Source of the DNA: an uncultured Clostridia bacterium
Lineage (GTDB): Bacteria > Bacillota_A > Clostridia > TANB77 > CAG-508
Assembly (NCBI GenBank): GCA_947369305.1
Contig: CANBLA010000072.1
Coordinates: 1-5,417, forward strand
DNA: 5,417 bases
Direction of reading: 5' to 3'
The position numbers and the translations under genes are program-made. Below are positions 3,689 through 5,417 of the stretch, one piece after another; position 1 is the first letter of the stretch; each line of letters begins with the position of its first letter. Below the pieces are notes generated by a model. The model was not told the DNA's origin. It ran no database searches and saw only the letters and a list, made by a program, of their open reading frames with translations.

Positions 3689-5417
3689 ATGAGAAGAATA
3701 AATGAAAACGAGCTATTACCAAAGGATTTGAAAGATATTTGCAATCCGAATATGTTTGGATTTGAAACAACGAAAGAAATTGAAGATACTTCGGATTTAA
3801 TTTATGGACAAGATCGAGGTTTAAAAGCATTAGAATTTGGGATTGATATTGATGTAAAAGGTTATAATTTATACTTAGAAGGACCATCTGGCGTTGGAAA
3901 AACGATGTATACGAAGCGCTATTTGGAACAAAAAGCCGTCAAAGAAAAAGTGCCAAATGACTGGTGCTATATTTATAATTTTGAAGACCCAAATGAGCCT
4001 GTTGCGATTTCTTTTCCAGCGGGGCAAGGTAAGGTTTTCAAGGAAAATATGGAAAGTTTTGTAAAAGACATCCGAAAAGATATCAAAAAGACGTTTAACA
4101 ATGACGAATTCGAAAAAGAAAAACAAATTATCAAACAAGAGTTTGATGATAAGAGAGAAAATTTACTCAAAAAATTAAATGATAAAACCATGAAACAAGG
4201 GTTTCAAATCAAATCTACCGATAATGGCATCTACATGATGCCGATGTATGAAGGAAAAACGATTGCGGAAGAAGAATTCGAAAAATTACCACAAGAAATC
4301 AAAATTCAGTACGAGGAAAAATCAGCGCAAGTGCAAGAATTGATTTTTTCAGCTTTGTCAGATATTAAAGGAATTGAAAGAGAGTCCGAGAAAAAAATTG
4401 AAACATGGCAATCCAATGTTGCTTTAATGACAGTCAACATGCAAATTAATGCATTAAAGTCAAATTATAAAAGAAATAAAAAAATCAGCACGTATTTAGA
4501 TGGGGTAAAAAAAGATATTTTAAAAAATATTGAGTGTTTTTTAGCGCCAGATTCAGATGAAAAACAAGCAGAACAACAGACTGCACCACAAGCAACGCAA
4601 GTTTTAAGAGAACCATGGCTAAATTATCGCGTTAATTTATTTGTGGATAATTCAAAACGCGAAGGTGCACCGGTTATTATGGATACGAATTATTCTTATA
4701 ACAATATTTTCGGAAGATTAGAATATGAAAATCATTATGGTATGCTAAAAACAGATTATATGATGTTGAAACCGGGCTTATTGCATGAGGCAAATGGTGG
4801 TTATATTTTATTCCAAATTAAGGATTTGATTGCGAATCCGGCGTGTTATGAGGCTTTGAAAAAAGCATTAAGAGTCAAAGAATTAGCAATTGAAAATGTG
4901 GCAGAACAACGAAATTCTATGGTTTTGATTTCATTAAAGCCAGAGCCAATCAAATTGGATTTGAAAGTTTTGTTAATTGGCAGTAGCAATATGTATCACA
5001 CATTGCTTACGATGGATGATGATTTCAAAAAATTGTTTAAAATCAAAGTTGAATTTGAAGAATCGGCGCCTAAAACAACAGAAAATATTATAAAAGTATC
5101 CAAATTTATCAAAAGTTTTTGCGAGCAAGAAAATTTGTTAGATTTGGACAAAGAAGCAACTGCAAAAGTAGTTGAATTTGCATCAAAATTATCGGGTGAC
5201 AAAACCAAAATTTCGACGCAATTTAGTGAAATCGGTCAAATTATTGGAGAAGCTTCTACTTGGGGAAAAATTAGCAAATCCAAAATTGTGACCAAAGAAC
5301 ATGTTCAAAAAGCCTTAGACGAGCGTGCCAACCGAATTAAAAAATACGATGCTAAATACATCCAAATGATTCAAGAAGAAACCTTATTAATCGAAACGCA
5401 GGGTTATAAAGTAGGGC
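3689..5417 (+). CDS. LonB-like (COG1067-type) AAA+ ATP-dependent protease, C-terminus cut by window edge
   Basis: 576 intact codons, open at the window's right edge. Walker A is GPSGVGKT at 65-72, preceded by the family's DLIYGQDRGLKALEFG. A long charged, largely coiled-coil insertion follows at about 115-285. Then come the second ATPase part with PGLLHEANGGYILFQIKDLI (GG at 370-371, the Walker B region) and the sensor stretch VLLIGSSNMY. The AAA+ lid follows (about 450-560), and ETLLIETQGYKVG marks the first strands of the Lon proteolytic domain. This domain order and the early P-loop match the LonB/Lon_2 group, not LonA, which has a larger N-terminal domain. The Ser-Lys dyad lies outside the window. 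The Walker B strand reads ILFQ in place of the usual acidic pair; I believe this occurs in this group but cannot verify it. Ribosome binding site GGGGGAAG at 3676-3683 supports the ATG. The substrate is unknown. Confidence 0.92.
   Translation, partial: MRRINENELLPKDLKDICNPNMFGFETTKEIEDTSDLIYGQDRGLKALEFGIDIDVKGYNLYLEGPSGVGKTMYTKRYLEQKAVKEKVPNDWCYIYNFEDPNEPVAISFPAGQGKVFKENMESFVKDIRKDIKKTFNNDEFEKEKQIIKQEFDDKRENLLKKLNDKTMKQGFQIKSTDNGIYMMPMYEGKTIAEEEFEKLPQEIKIQYEEKSAQVQELIFSALSDIKGIERESEKKIETWQSNVALMTVNMQINALKSNYKRNKKISTYLDGVKKDILKNIECFLAPDSDEKQAEQQTAPQATQVLREPWLNYRVNLFVDNSKREGAPVIMDTNYSYNNIFGRLEYENHYGMLKTDYMMLKPGLLHEANGGYILFQIKDLIANPACYEALKKALRVKELAIENVAEQRNSMVLISLKPEPIKLDLKVLLIGSSNMYHTLLTMDDDFKKLFKIKVEFEESAPKTTENIIKVSKFIKSFCEQENLLDLDKEATAKVVEFASKLSGDKTKISTQFSEIGQIIGEASTWGKISKSKIVTKEHVQKALDERANRIKKYDAKYIQMIQEETLLIETQGYKVG

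Noticed and set aside
3187..4191. Several minus-strand open frames across rimI and the LonB-like gene
   Set aside because: All are rich in F, L, S and I as expected for the complement of A-rich coding DNA, and they overlap well-supported plus-strand genes.

Overview
The window comes from an AT-rich bacterium with the standard genetic code (TGG for Trp, TGA as stop), strong AGGAG-type ribosome binding sites and overlapping genes. The run tsaE-tsaB-rimI next to a Lon-like protease suggests a low-GC Firmicutes, probably a clostridial or gut-associated relative. Species cannot be read from the sequence.

Left part (1-1508, all minus strand): an accessory block. It holds a HepT/MntA-type toxin-antitoxin pair, with the HEPN (DUF86) toxin cut by the window edge and the MNT nucleotidyltransferase antitoxin complete. 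The pair has its own near-consensus promoter (TTGACA, 18 nt, TATAGT with extended TG). Between promoter and antitoxin lies a GC-rich leader with two tandem hairpins that share a 12-nt core at an exact 40-nt period. Their lower stems differ completely in sequence but both still pair, which marks a structured RNA. A bulged inverted repeat covers the promoter spacer and -35. Upstream of this promoter is a gene for a 252-residue cytosolic protein with a Cys-His-Asp pattern like transglutaminase/papain-like enzymes; its function is unknown.

Middle part (1509-2081): a boundary zone. It contains a plus-strand C-terminal coding remnant with no start, followed by a clear Rho-independent terminator. 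After that come about 290 bases without genes, apart from a 14-bp AT-rich palindrome and tandem candidate promoters for the next operon. The layout suggests that the accessory block interrupted an older gene.

Right part (2082-5417, plus strand): conserved housekeeping genes. TsaE and TsaB act with TsaD (not in the window) in forming the t6A modification of tRNA at position 37, and RimI is an N-acetyltransferase. The three are tightly packed, with overlapping ends. tsaB needs a one-base (+1) frame correction near its 3' end to give a full-length 224-residue protein. A separate promoter then drives a LonB-like (COG1067-type) AAA+ protease that runs off the right edge at the start of its proteolytic domain.

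The most unusual element is the tandem-hairpin leader of the toxin-antitoxin operon. The second is the tsaB frameshift in a gene that is normally essential.
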